DNA from: Burkholderiales bacterium
GTDB lineage: Bacteria > Pseudomonadota > Gammaproteobacteria > Burkholderiales > Burkholderiaceae_C
Length of the DNA stretch: 64,000 bases
Direction: 5' to 3'
Assembly (NCBI GenBank): GCA_017307865.1
Contig: JAFKGE010000021.1
Span: forward strand, 55,971 to 119,970
In this document: piece by piece, positions 11,184 through 22,310 of the stretch
How positions within the stretch are numbered: position 1 is the stretch's first letter
How the letters are laid out: each line of letters starts with the position of its first letter
The notes under the pieces: generated by a model
The model's database searches: none
What the model was told of the DNA's origin: nothing
The model's input: the letters and a program-made list of their open reading frames with translations, nothing else
Made by a program: the position numbers and the translations under genes

Positions 11184-11754
11184 TCAGCCCAGCACGCCGT
11201 CGGGATAAAAGGCGCGCGGCCAGCGCAGCGCGCGCTGCAGCGCGCGCCAGTCGAAGCCGGGGCCGGGGTCGAGCTTGCGGCCGGGCGCGACGTGCTCGTG
11301 GCCGGCAATGGCGTCGATCGGACAGTGACGCCGCAGGTCCTTGCACAGGCGCGCTAGGCTGGCGTATTGGGCGGGCTCGAACGCGCCGCCTTCCAGGCCT
11401 TCCAGCTCGATGCCCACCGAGTAGTCGTTGCAGTTGGCGCGCCCGCGATGGCTGGATGTGCCGGCGTGCCAGGCGCGCTCGTCGGTGCTGACGAACTGCC
11501 ACAGCGCGCCATCGCGTCGGACGAAGAAATGCGCCGACACCTGCAGGCCGCGCAGGCCCTGGAAGTAGGGGTGCGCATCCCAGTCCAGCGTGTTGGTGAA
11601 CAGCGCCTGCACCTGCGCGCCGCCGAACTCGCCCGGCGGCAGGCTGATCGAATGCACCACGATCAGCGAGACGGCGACACCCTCGGGCCGCGGCCCCCGG
11701 TTAGGCGACGGCAGCGCCTGCGCCGGCGCGTACCAGCCCTGCCGCCAGGGCGCG

Positions 11755-11783
<29 letters not shown>
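11184..11783 (-). CDS. ampD: 1,6-anhydro-N-acetylmuramyl-L-alanine amidase AmpD
   Basis: A 199-residue zinc amidase of the Amidase_2 family. Visible features are IVVHSISLPPGEFGG with the first zinc His, the SAHFFVRRDG substrate strand, the NDYSVGIELEG motif and IAGHEHVAPGRKLDPGPGFDW with the further ligands. It cleaves the peptide from anhydro-muropeptides in cytoplasmic cell-wall recycling, which can influence beta-lactamase induction. The start at 11783 overlaps the end of pilR by 29 bp; longer starts read into pilR. Confidence 0.93.
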
Positions 11784-13268
<1,485 letters not shown>

Positions 13269-13272
<4 letters not shown>

Positions 13273-15080
13273 GAAAAGCTGGACTCCCCGAAGCTGGAAG
13301 GGCCGAAACGGCCCGGCGCCCGTCGCATCTCGATGCTGAACGCATTGCCTTCCACCGGCTGCCCCGCGCGCTCGCGCACCGTGCGCTCGTGGGACAGCAC
13401 CGCGCCGTGGCGCTCGCACAGCTCGCGGCAAATGAACAGGCCCAGCCCGCTGGAGCGGCTCTCGGACGACGAGAAGGGCTCGAACAGATGGCGCTGCACG
13501 ATGGGATCGAGCGGCGCGCCGTCGCTCCACACCCGCAGCAGCACCGGCCCGTGGCGAATCGCCTGCGTCGTCACCTGGATGGCGCCGGGCTGCGCGCTGG
13601 CGTAGCGCGTGGCGTTGTCCAGCAGGTTGACCAGCAGGCGGCGCAGGTGCTCGCGCGCGAAGTGCACCGCCAGATCGGGCGCCAGCAGCTGCACCTGCAG
13701 GCGGGCGCCGGCGCCATGCTGCGCGGCCCACTCGGCGCAAAAGGCCTGCGTCTCGTCGTTCAGCACCAGGCCCTCGGTCTCGTCGGCCAGGCCAGGCGCG
13801 CGCGCCACGTCCAGCACGTCGTCCACGATGTGCGCCAGCCGGCCGGTGTTCTGCCGGATCATGTCCGTCAGGCGCTGCTGCGCGGGCTCGGCCAGCTCCT
13901 CGGCCAGCAGGGCGTTGGCCTGGCTGATGGCCGCCAGCGGGTTGCGAAATTCGTGCGCCACGGCGGCCGACATGCGGCCCATGGACGCCAGCTTCTCGGT
14001 GCGCAGCTGCGCCTGCATGCCGCGCAAGTCCTGCAGGAACATCACGCACAGCCGGGCCTCGTGCTCCACGCCCAGCGAGGGCGTGCGCTCGGTGCGCACC
14101 TTGAGCTGGCTGGCGGGCTGGTCCTCGTGGTGCAGGATGATCTCGATGCCGTCCACGTCCTGGCCCTCGAAGGTCAGTCGCACCAGGTCGGCCAGCTGCA
14201 CCCAGGCGGGATGGTCGGTCAGGCGAAACACGCCCGGCGTCACCTCCAGGTCCGAACCCAGCATGCCGTGCGCCGCCGGGTTGGCCGCGTGCACGACGCA
14301 GCCGGCGTCGACCACCAGCACGCCGTCGGCCATCGACTCGATGACCAGGTTGTTGACCAGCGACTGCATGCGCACCTCGGCGCGGCCGCGCGCCGTCAGC
14401 TGCTGCTCGCGCGCCAGGCGCAGCGCCAGGGTGTTGGTCAGCCACGCCAGCGCCAGCAGGCCGCAGCCCATCAGGCCGGCCTGGGCCACCTCGGCGGTGC
14501 TGGCCCACAGGCCGGCGCGCGCGCCGATCACCGCGTCGCCCAGCATCAGCAGCGCCGCCAGCGCCGCCGTGCCCAGCACCAGGGTGCGCGTGCCCAGCAT
14601 GGCGGTCATCAGCACCGGCAGCGCCAGCAGCGGCGTGTAGCGGATGCCGGCCGCGATCTCCTGCGTCATCAGCACCGCCACGAACAGCAGGTCGGCGCCG
14701 GCGGTGTAGAACCACTGGCCGTCGAACGAACGCCCCGGCCCCTGCGGCGTGGCGCGCCAGCGCTCCAGCGCCGTCAGCACGGCGTAGGCGCCGGTCAGCC
14801 AGAACACCCAGGCCGGCACCGACTGCGCCAGCGCGTTGGCGCTCAGCTGCAGCGCCAGCAGGGCCAGCGCCAGCAGCAGGCGCGCCGACATGAAGGCCTT
14901 CCACAGGCGCACGAAACCGCCGCGGTCGGCCGCCGGCGCGCCGGGCCAGGCCGGCACCGCGTGCGTCGGCGCCACCACGGGGGATGCGCCGGCGTCGAAC
15001 CAGCCCGAGCGCGGCCAGCCCGAATCGACGCGCCGCGCCCCCGTGGCCGCCGACGTACGCGAAGGCGCCCACTCAGCCAC
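13269..15080 (-). CDS. pilS: Sensor histidine kinase PilS
   Basis: A kinase of about 603 residues. After a hydrophilic N-terminal stretch come several hydrophobic segments (about residues 65-215, PilS-like multi-pass membrane region), a PAS-like region, the H box AVAHEFRNPLAAIS and an ATPase domain ending in SGLGLFICRELCERHG. It phosphorylates PilR. I chose the GTG at 15080, which overlaps the PP0621 stop by eight bases; an ATG that would shorten the protein by about 60 residues also lies before the first membrane segment, so the N-terminus is uncertain. Confidence 0.85.
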
Positions 15081-15303
15081 CTTCGGCCTCCCGGCGGTGC
15101 GCCTCGCAGCAATAGAGTCCGGCGCGCCCCGTGATCGCGCTGGACTGCGGCACATGCACGCCGCAGCGGGCGCAGGCCACCATGGGCTGAACCGCACCGT
15201 CGGACCGGGGTGGCGGCGGCGCCGGGGGCGCATCCAGGCGCCGCCCGCGCCGCCACAGCCAGACGCCGAACAGCACCACCAGCAGGACCACCAGCGCCTT
15301 CAT
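15073..15303 (-). CDS. PP0621-family small membrane protein
   Basis: A 76-residue protein with one N-terminal membrane segment (VVLLVVLFGVWLW), a Pro-rich linker and a C-terminal zinc-ribbon-like region with cysteines in ACARCGVHVP and LYCCEAHRRE. It matches the PP0621 family, which is almost always found next to pilS and ccsA in beta- and gammaproteobacteria. Function unknown. Both ends overlap the neighbouring genes by a few bases. Confidence 0.85.
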   Translation of the reverse strand: MKALVVLLVVLFGVWLWRRGRRLDAPPAPPPPRSDGAVQPMVACARCGVHVPQSSAITGRAGLYCCEAHRREAEGG

Positions 15304-16115
15304 GGCGCGCGCCCCAGCAGCACTTCCATCACGAAACGCGAACCCACGTAGCCCAGCAGCAGCAGGCCCGCGCCGACGTTGAGCATGCGCACCGCGCGCC
15401 GGCCGCGCCAGCCCAGGCGCCAATGGCCCAGCAGCAGCGCGGCAAACACGATCCAGGACAGCAGGGTAAACACGTTCTTGTGCGTCCAGCGCCAGCCCAC
15501 GTGCGCCGGGCCGTACAGCTGCTCGCCGAACAGCAGGCCCGCCACCAGGGTCAGGGTCAGCAGCACGAAGCCGGCGCCGATGAAGCGGAACATCAGCCGC
15601 TCCAGCGTCAGCAGGGGCACGCCCGCGTCCTGCCCCGGCGCGGCCTGGCGCATCTGACGCTCGGCGCGCGTCATCAGCCAGCCGTGCGCCACGGCAGCCG
15701 CGAACAGGCCGTAGGCCGACAGGCCCAGCGCGGAGTGCAGGCCCAGCAGCGGCGAGGACGTGGCCGGCAGCGGCGCGCCCGGAAACAGCAGCGCCAGCAC
15801 GATCGCCAGGCTGCCGAAGCCGGCCAGGGCCCAGCGCGCGGGCAGGCGCGGATAGAGCCGCCGCTCGATGACATAGACGGTGAGCGCCAGCCACACGGTG
15901 ATCGACAGCGACTGCGCAAAACCGAAGCGCGGCGGGTGCGTCAGCTGCACCCAGGCCAGCTGCGCGCCGTGCAGCAGCCAGGCCAGGGTCAGCACGCGCC
16001 GCGCGCTGACGGCGCCAATGGCGCGCGCCGCCAGCGCCGGCACGGCATAGGCCACGGCCGCCGCCAGGCCCAGCAGCCACGCGACGGAGGAGGCACTGGC
16101 TAAAATCATGGCCAC
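15300..16115 (-). CDS. CcsA/YpjD-type inner-membrane protein
   Basis: A 271-residue protein with about eight membrane segments. The features HSALGLSAYGLFAAAVAHG and GWRWTHKNVFTLLSW, with conserved histidines, identify the cytochrome c assembly protein (CcsA/HemX) superfamily. In proteobacteria this member (YpjD type) sits next to ffh and is not the main cytochrome c synthase; the true ResB/CcsB pair of this organism is at 54285-57781. The start may be 16115 or the ATG two codons later. It overlaps PP0621 (ATGA) and diverges from ffh. Confidence 0.85.
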   Translation of the reverse strand: MAMILASASSVAWLLGLAAAVAYAVPALAARAIGAVSARRVLTLAWLLHGAQLAWVQLTHPPRFGFAQSLSITVWLALTVYVIERRLYPRLPARWALAGFGSLAIVLALLFPGAPLPATSSPLLGLHSALGLSAYGLFAAAVAHGWLMTRAERQMRQAAPGQDAGVPLLTLERLMFRFIGAGFVLLTLTLVAGLLFGEQLYGPAHVGWRWTHKNVFTLLSWIVFAALLLGHWRLGWRGRRAVRMLNVGAGLLLLGYVGSRFVMEVLLGRAP

Positions 16116-16207
16116 AGTTTAGCGGTTGCCCCGGCGCGGCCGACCGCCGCTACGCCGCCTTTTTCGTCCCACCTGCCGCACGCGCGTTCGCGCCGCGCCC
16201 CCCTCGC

Positions 16208-17614
16208 ATGGCCTCCACCCTCACCGACAAACTTTCCGGCCTGGTCAAGAAGATCAGCGGCCAGGCGCGCATCACCGAAGCCAATGTGCAGGACATGCTG
16301 CGCGAGGTGCGCATGGCCCTGCTGGAGGCCGACGTGGCGCTGCCCGTGGTGCGCGACTTCATTGCCCGCGTCAAGGACAAGGCGCTGGGCCAGGAGGTGC
16401 TGGGCAGCCTGAAGCCCGGCCAGGCGCTGGTGGGCATTGTCAACAAGGAACTCGCCGCCACCATGGGCGAGGGCGTGGCCGACCTCAACCTGGCGGCGCA
16501 ACCGCCGGCGGTGATCCTGATGGCCGGCCTGCAGGGCGCGGGCAAGACCACCACCACGGCCAAGCTGGCGCGCCACCTGATCCTAAAGCGCAAGAAGAAG
16601 GTGCTGACGGTGTCGGGCGACGTCTATCGGCCAGCCGCCATCGAGCAGCTCAAGACCGTGACCGCGCAGGCCGGCGCCGACTGGTTCCCGTCCAGCCCCG
16701 AGCAAAAGCCGGTGGACATCGCCCGCGCCGCGCTGGACCACGCGCGCAAGCACTTCTACGACGTGCTGCTGGTGGACACCGCCGGCCGGCTGGCCATCGA
16801 CGAGGCGCTGATGGCCGAGATCAAGGCCCTGCACGCGGCGCTGAACCCGGTCGAGACCCTGTTCGTGGTCGACGCCATGCAGGGCCAGGACGCGGCCAAC
16901 ACCGCCCGCGCCTTCAAGGAAGCGCTGCCGCTCACCGGCATCGTGCTGACCAAGATGGACGGCGATTCGCGCGGCGGCGCGGCGCTGTCGGTGCGGCAGA
17001 TCACCGGCGCGCCGATCAAGTTTGCCGGCGTCAGCGAGAAGATCGACGGCCTGGAAGTGTTCGACGCCGAGCGCCACGCCGGCCGCATCCTGGGCATGGG
17101 CGACGTGCTGGCGCTGGTCGAGCAGGTGACGGCGGGCGTCGACATCGAGGCCGCCAAGAAGCTGGCCGAGAAGGTCAAGAGCGGCAGCGGTTTCGACCTG
17201 CAGGACTTTCTGGGCCAGTTGCAGCAGATGAAGCAGATGGGCGGGCTGTCCAGCCTGATGGACAAGCTGCCCACGCAGATGGCGGCCAAGGCCAGCGAGG
17301 CGGATCTGAGCCGCGCCGAAAAGGACGTGCGCCGCAAGGAAGGCATCATCAACAGCATGACGCCACAAGAGCGCCGCAAGCCCGAGCTGCTCAAGGCCAG
17401 CCGCAAGCGCCGCATCGCCGCCGGCGCCGGCGTGCAGGTGCAGGAGGTCAACCGCCTGCTGAAAGAGTTCGAGCAGATGCAGGGCATGATGAAGCAGATG
17501 AAGGGCGGCGGCCTGATGAAGATGATGAAGCGCATGGGCGGCATGAAGGGCATGAAGGGCCTGATGGGCGGCGGCATGCCCCCGCTGCCGCCAGGCGGCA
17601 AGCTGCCCTTCTGA
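16208..17614 (+). CDS. ffh: Signal recognition particle protein Ffh
   Basis: A 468-residue SRP GTPase. The N domain is followed by the G domain with GLQGAGKTTTTAKLA, DTAGRLAIDE and TKMDGDSRGGAALS, then the methionine-rich M domain (QQMKQMGG, MKQMKGGGLMKMMKRMGG) that binds 4.5S RNA and signal sequences. It targets nascent membrane proteins to FtsY and the translocon. It is divergent from the ccsA-pil cluster, a conserved arrangement. Confidence 0.98.
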   Translation: MASTLTDKLSGLVKKISGQARITEANVQDMLREVRMALLEADVALPVVRDFIARVKDKALGQEVLGSLKPGQALVGIVNKELAATMGEGVADLNLAAQPPAVILMAGLQGAGKTTTTAKLARHLILKRKKKVLTVSGDVYRPAAIEQLKTVTAQAGADWFPSSPEQKPVDIARAALDHARKHFYDVLLVDTAGRLAIDEALMAEIKALHAALNPVETLFVVDAMQGQDAANTARAFKEALPLTGIVLTKMDGDSRGGAALSVRQITGAPIKFAGVSEKIDGLEVFDAERHAGRILGMGDVLALVEQVTAGVDIEAAKKLAEKVKSGSGFDLQDFLGQLQQMKQMGGLSSLMDKLPTQMAAKASEADLSRAEKDVRRKEGIINSMTPQERRKPELLKASRKRRIAAGAGVQVQEVNRLLKEFEQMQGMMKQMKGGGLMKMMKRMGGMKGMKGLMGGGMPPLPPGGKLPF

Positions 17615-17620
17615 GCACGG

Positions 17621-17682
17621 CTTCAAGCCAAATTTGGCTCTGGCCCGCTCGGGACAAGCGCGAGCAGCTATTGATTAATGAG
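17621..17682 (+). repeat. Short dispersed repeat, copy 2 (after ffh)
   Basis: Seven bases after the ffh stop the blocks TTCAAGCCAAAT, GGCTCTGGCCCGCTCGGGAC and the core AAGCGCGAGCAGCTATTGAT occur in the standard order. It reads with ffh. It is not a classic terminator: I see no GC stem with a T run. Confidence 0.75.
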
Positions 17683-17772
17683 CGCACCGCGCCATGCCGC
17701 CAAGGTGACGGCCCCGCGTACCGCTTGGTCGTAAGCTGCGGGCCTTCCCGTTTCACCGCAGGCTGCACCACC

Positions 17773-18591
17773 ATGACCCCCACCGCCTCCACCCCGCCCG
17801 CCGACGGCTGCATCGACACCCAGGTCGTCGACGACCACATCCTGCTGATCGGCATCAACCGCCCGGCCAAGCGCAACGGCTGGACGCCCGTGATGTTCCG
17901 CCAGCTGGCCGAGGCCTACACCCGCCTGGACGACGATCCCGCCCTGCGCGTGGGCGTGCTGCACGCCTTTGGCGACCACTTCACCGCCGGGCTGGACCTG
18001 CCGGTGGTGGCGCCCTATCTGCAGCGCGGCGAGGAGCTGGTGCCCGCTGGCCTGGTCGAGCCCTACAACTACGGCCAGCCCGGCTACCGCCGCCGCCAGA
18101 AGCCCATGCTGGTGGCCGTCCAGGGCATTTGCTACACCGTGGGCATCGAGCTGATGCTGGGCGCCGACATCGTGGTGGCGGCCGACGACTGCCGCTTCTC
18201 GCAACTGGAGGTGCAGCGCTGCATCATGGCCACCGGCGGCGCCACGCTGCGCATGTCCGAGCGCGCCGGCGTCGGCAACGCGCTGCTGCACCTGCTCACG
18301 GCCGACGTGTTCGACAGCGCCGAGGCCTGGCGCTGCAACTTCGTGCAGAAGGTGGTGCCCGCGGCCGAGCTGATGGACACGACCCTGACGCTGGCCCGCC
18401 GCATCGCCGCCCAGGCCCCCGCCGCCGTGGTTGCCACGCGGCTGAACGTGCTGAAGGCGATCGAGCTGGGCCAGGCCGCCGCCGTGGCCGACTTCGTGCC
18501 GGTGCAAAAGCTGCTGGCCGCCAGCGAGGACGCCGCCGAGGGCGTGCGCGCCTTTGTCGAAAAGCGCCCGGCGCGCTTTACCGGGCGCTGA
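17773..18591 (+). CDS. Enoyl-CoA hydratase/isomerase family protein
   Basis: A 272-residue crotonase-fold protein. The N-terminal ILLIGINRPAKRNGWTP segment and FGDHFTAGLDLPVV form the usual CoA and oxyanion region, and VQGICYTVGIELMLGADIVVAADD carries the second oxyanion half. The position usually held by a catalytic Glu after the GADI strand reads CRFSQLEVQRCIMATGG. The substrate is unknown; it could act in fatty acid or aromatic-acid oxidation. It starts about 90 bp after the repeat that follows ffh and is unlikely to share ffh function. Confidence 0.85.
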   Translation: MTPTASTPPADGCIDTQVVDDHILLIGINRPAKRNGWTPVMFRQLAEAYTRLDDDPALRVGVLHAFGDHFTAGLDLPVVAPYLQRGEELVPAGLVEPYNYGQPGYRRRQKPMLVAVQGICYTVGIELMLGADIVVAADDCRFSQLEVQRCIMATGGATLRMSERAGVGNALLHLLTADVFDSAEAWRCNFVQKVVPAAELMDTTLTLARRIAAQAPAAVVATRLNVLKAIELGQAAAVADFVPVQKLLAASEDAAEGVRAFVEKRPARFTGR

Positions 18592-18602
18592 GGCTCAGTC
18601 GC

Positions 18603-20858
18603 TCAGGACTTCAGGGCCGCCAGCGCGTCCTTCACGTCGGCTGCGCTGAGCACCTCCGAGAACACCTTCGGCGCCTGCCCCGGCGCCAGCAGCACGTACA
18701 CCGGCACGCCGCTGCGGCCCAGCCGCTGCAGCTCGGCGCTGATGACCGGGTCGCGCCGCGTCCAGTCGGCGCGCAGGGTTTGCACGCGCGCGGCGTCCAT
18801 GGCGGCCAGCACCTCGCCGTTGGCCAGCGTGGTCTTCTTGTTGTACTGGCAGGTCACGCACCAGGCAGCGGTGAAGTCGACGAACACCGGCTGGCCCTGG
18901 CCCAGCAGCGCCTGCACGCGCTCGGGCGACCAGGGCTGCCAGCGCTCGCCGGCCGCCGGCGCGGCCTGGGCCTGCAGCGCCGCCGGCTCGGCGCCGCGCA
19001 GCACGGCGGGGCCGATGGCCTGGGCCAGGAAGGCGCCGAAGGCCAGCGCCACCGACGCGATCAGCCAGCGCGTGCGCCCCGCCAGGCCCAGCGCCCACAG
19101 CAGCAGCGCCAGCGCCACCCACAGCGCCAGCAGCGCGCCGGCACCGTCGATGCCGCTTTGCTGTCCCAGCACCCACAGCAGCCAGACGGCGGTGCCGAAC
19201 ATCGGAAAGGCCATGAACTTCTTGAACACGTCCATCCACGCGCCGGGCTTGGGCAGCGCGCGCGCCACCGCCGGCAGCCAGCTGGCCGCCAGATAGGGCA
19301 ACGCCATGCCCAGCCCCAGGGCGGCAAACAGCGCCAGCGCCTGCGCCGCCGGCAGCCCCACGGCCAGCCCCAGCGAGGCCCCCATGAAGGGCGCCGTGCA
19401 GGGCGAGGCCACGGCCACCGCCAGCACGCCCGACAGGCCGGCATCGACCACCGGATGGCGTGCCTGCAGCGTGGCCACGCCGCTGGGCAAAAACTGGCCG
19501 AACTCGAACACGCCCGCCAGGTTCAGCCCCAGAACGGCAAACAGCGTGCCCAGCAGCGCCACCACCAGCGGCGACTGCAGCTGAAAGCCCCAGCCCAGCT
19601 GCTCGCCGGCGGCGCGCAGCGCCAGCATCAGCGCGCCCAGCGCAACAAAGGACAGCACCACGCCCGCGCTGTAGGCCAGGCCGCTGATGCGGTGCGCGCG
19701 GCGGTCATCGCCATGCCTGGCAAAGCCCAGCACCTTGATGGCCAGCACCGGAAACACGCAGGGCATGAGGTTGAGCAGCATGCCGCCCAGCAGCGCGCCC
19801 AGCAGCGCCCACGTGAAGGTGCCCGCCGGCACGGCCGCTGGCGCGGCGGGTGGTGCCACGGCCGGGCCGCCGCCCGCCGCCCCGCGCGCCGCATTGGCGG
19901 CCAGCGCCGCCTCCAGCGCGGGGGACATGGCAGCCACCGGGGCCGGTGCGGGCCAGGCGCCGCTGACGGTGGCGTCGGCGCGCCAGCCCTGGCCGTCGTC
20001 GGTCACCAGCACCAGCGGCAAATCGGCCGGGCTGTCGGCGCGGTCGGGCGACAGCGGCACGTCGGCCGTCCACACGGCGCCGTCCCAGCGCTGCGTCCAG
20101 CTGCGCGGGCCGGGCGCGTCGCCCCGGGTGGCGGCGGTCAGCAGGATGTTGGGCGTTTCGGGAAACAGCTCCAGCGCCTGGCCGCGCACTGCCTCGGGCA
20201 GGCCGCTGATGCGCACCTGCAGCCGCTCGCCGGCCACCTGCACCTGCTGCGCGCCCGTCAGCTCGGCGGGCTGGCTCTTCAGCGCCGCCTCGAAGGCGGC
20301 GCCGTCCAGCGCGGTGGAGCTGCGCAGCGGCAAGCGCAAGGCAAACTCGCCCTCCTGCGGGATGCACTCCTGGCGGCACACCAGCCAGCTCGCCTTCAGG
20401 CCGATGTCCATGGCCTCGGTCAGCGGGCCGGGCTTGTACTCGGGCGTGACGATCAGCGGCACCGGCAGCAGCACCGTGCCCTCGTAGCCGTAGTTGGCCA
20501 GGTTGGCGATCGGGATCTTTTTGGGCAGCGGCCAGGCGATGTCGCCGGCCATCACGCCGGGCGGCAGCGTCCACTGCAGCTCGGTGGGCAGGCCCGAGTC
20601 GCCCGAGTTCTTCCAGTAGGTGTGCCAGCCCGGCTGGTGCGTGATCTGCAGGCCGACCCAGACCGTGCCGGGCGCGCCGCTGGCCGCCGCGCCGGTGGCC
20701 ACGCCCTGCGGCGCCCAGGCCAGCAGCCGCGCCTGCACCTGCTCGGTGTGGACTTCGGATTTGGCGCCGATTTGAGCTGCAGCGCCCGTGGGGAAAGCGC
20801 CAACAGCTATCAATAAAGCAGCAAAAACCAGGGAGATCAGGGTGCGCAGCGCGTTCAT
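18603..20858 (-). CDS. dsbD: Thiol:disulfide interchange protein DsbD
   Basis: A 751-residue protein with the three DsbD parts: a signal peptide and N-terminal periplasmic alpha domain with the pair in CRQEC, an eight-helix membrane beta domain with VASPCTAPFMG and MPCVFPVLAIK, and a C-terminal thioredoxin gamma domain with CVTC at 667-670. It passes electrons from cytoplasmic thioredoxin to periplasmic thiol reductases. The signal peptide and mature N-terminus (about residues 15-33, LLIAVGAFPTGAAAQIGA) are encoded by a copy of the short dispersed repeat read antisense. Confidence 0.95.
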   Translation of the reverse strand: MNALRTLISLVFAALLIAVGAFPTGAAAQIGAKSEVHTEQVQARLLAWAPQGVATGAAASGAPGTVWVGLQITHQPGWHTYWKNSGDSGLPTELQWTLPPGVMAGDIAWPLPKKIPIANLANYGYEGTVLLPVPLIVTPEYKPGPLTEAMDIGLKASWLVCRQECIPQEGEFALRLPLRSSTALDGAAFEAALKSQPAELTGAQQVQVAGERLQVRISGLPEAVRGQALELFPETPNILLTAATRGDAPGPRSWTQRWDGAVWTADVPLSPDRADSPADLPLVLVTDDGQGWRADATVSGAWPAPAPVAAMSPALEAALAANAARGAAGGGPAVAPPAAPAAVPAGTFTWALLGALLGGMLLNLMPCVFPVLAIKVLGFARHGDDRRAHRISGLAYSAGVVLSFVALGALMLALRAAGEQLGWGFQLQSPLVVALLGTLFAVLGLNLAGVFEFGQFLPSGVATLQARHPVVDAGLSGVLAVAVASPCTAPFMGASLGLAVGLPAAQALALFAALGLGMALPYLAASWLPAVARALPKPGAWMDVFKKFMAFPMFGTAVWLLWVLGQQSGIDGAGALLALWVALALLLWALGLAGRTRWLIASVALAFGAFLAQAIGPAVLRGAEPAALQAQAAPAAGERWQPWSPERVQALLGQGQPVFVDFTAAWCVTCQYNKKTTLANGEVLAAMDAARVQTLRADWTRRDPVISAELQRLGRSGVPVYVLLAPGQAPKVFSEVLSAADVKDALAALKS
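20764..20818 (+). repeat. Short dispersed repeat, copy 3 (inside dsbD 5' end)
   Basis: Within the dsbD signal-peptide region the plus strand reads CGATTTGAGCTGCAGCGCCC, then GTGGGG, then AAAGCGCCAACAGCTATCAA: the same blocks as the intergenic copies. dsbD reads the opposite strand, giving an open frame that encodes hydrophobic signal-peptide residues and the mature start. Confidence 0.65.
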
Positions 20859-21028
20859 CGGTGGGTATTTTCGGCCATCCGGTCAGAACGCGCGCGAACG
20901 CCGAGGTTCCCGACCGCCCCGCAAGCCCATCGCGCGCTGCAAGGGCGGCGCAGGCGTGATAAGTTTGGCCCTGTCATTTGCTGTATACCGCCGCCCGGGA
21001 GCGGCCCCTCACCAGGAGACCTCGCGCG

Positions 21029-22282
21029 ATGCAACTGTCAGCCTCGTCCCCGTTCGACGCCACCCTCAACCATTGGGCCGAGCGCCTGCGCGCGCGGCTG
21101 GACGTGCCGGTGCTGGTGCGCTGGAAAGGCGGCACCGGCCTGAAGCTGGGCCAGTTCGACAGCCCGCGCGTGACGCTGGACGTGCGCGACGCCAAGGGCG
21201 CGGCGGCGCTGCTGTCGCCCTCGCTGGACGCCCTGGGCGAGGCCTATGTCGAGGGCCACCTGGACGTCGCCGGCACGGTGCAGGACATCATCGACGTCGC
21301 GCATCGGCTGGCGGCCGCCGGCGGCGGCGCCGACCCCGACAAGGCCAGCTGGATGGGCCGCATGGTGCGCCGGGTGGTCGACGCCCAGCACCACAGCAAG
21401 AATGAGGATCGCGCCGCCATCCACTACCACTACGACGTCTCCAACGCCTTCTACGCCGAATGGCTGGACCCGGCCATGGTGTATTCGTGCGCCTACTTCG
21501 AGATCGGCACCGAGACTTTGGCGCAGGCGCAGCAAAAGAAGATCGACCACATCCTGACCAAGCTGCGCGTGGAGCCCGGCCAGAGCCTGCTGGACATCGG
21601 CTGCGGCTGGGGCGCGCTGGTGCTGCGCGCGGCACAAAAATTCGGCGCGCGCTGCGTCGGCATCACGCTGTCGCAAAACCAGTACGAGCTGGCCACCGAG
21701 CGCGTGCGTGCCGCCGGCCTGCAGGACCGCGTCGAGATCCGGCTGCAGGACTACCGCGACGTCAGCGAGAGCTTCGACCGCATCACCAGCGTGGGCATGT
21801 GCGAGCACGTGGGGCTGAAGAACCTGGAGCCGTACTTTCGCATCATCCACGACCGCCTGGCGCCCGGCGGCTGGGCGCTGAACCACGGCATCACCTCCAC
21901 CGACGCCGACAACGCCGAAACCAGCCACGGCGGCGGCCGCTTCATCGACCGCTACGTGTTTCCGCAGGGCGAGCTCCCGCACGTCAGCCTGGTGCTGTCG
22001 ACCCTGCAGCGCGGCGGGCTGGAGCCGGTGGACGCCGAAAGCCTGCGCCGCCACTACGCGCGCACCCTGCAGTGCTGGAGCGACAACTTCGAGGCCAAGG
22101 GCGAGCACCTGAAAAGCCTGGTGGACGAGAAGAAGTGGCGCATCTGGCGCATGTACCTGGTGGGCTGCCAGTGGGCCTTCGAGCACGACGAGATCTCGCT
22201 CTTTCAGGTGCTGTGCCGCCGCGGCGGCCAAAGCGCCACCAGCCTGCCCTGGTCGCGTCGCTTCATGTACGGCGGCGCCTGA
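21029..22282 (+). CDS. cfa: Cyclopropane-fatty-acyl-phospholipid synthase family protein
   Basis: A 417-residue SAM-dependent methyltransferase of the CFA synthase family. It has SLLDIGCGWGALVLRAA (SAM loop), GITLSQNQYELATERV, and GMCEHVGLKNLEPYF, with the N-terminal lipid-binding region carrying YHYDVSNAFYAEWLD. It adds a methylene bridge to unsaturated acyl chains of membrane lipids. The ATG at 21029 has an AGGAG site ten bases upstream; the frame is open 17 codons further, without family similarity. Divergent from dsbD. Confidence 0.92.
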   Translation: MQLSASSPFDATLNHWAERLRARLDVPVLVRWKGGTGLKLGQFDSPRVTLDVRDAKGAAALLSPSLDALGEAYVEGHLDVAGTVQDIIDVAHRLAAAGGGADPDKASWMGRMVRRVVDAQHHSKNEDRAAIHYHYDVSNAFYAEWLDPAMVYSCAYFEIGTETLAQAQQKKIDHILTKLRVEPGQSLLDIGCGWGALVLRAAQKFGARCVGITLSQNQYELATERVRAAGLQDRVEIRLQDYRDVSESFDRITSVGMCEHVGLKNLEPYFRIIHDRLAPGGWALNHGITSTDADNAETSHGGGRFIDRYVFPQGELPHVSLVLSTLQRGGLEPVDAESLRRHYARTLQCWSDNFEAKGEHLKSLVDEKKWRIWRMYLVGCQWAFEHDEISLFQVLCRRGGQSATSLPWSRRFMYGGA

Positions 22283-22310
22283 GCGGCGCGCGCTCATCCA
22301 GGGGCCGGCC

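Noticed and set aside
15300..16115. Reading the CcsA-type gene near ffh as the main cytochrome c synthase
   Set aside because: A full ResB/CcsB pair with the WWD motif exists at 54285-57781; the gene near ffh fits the YpjD type instead.
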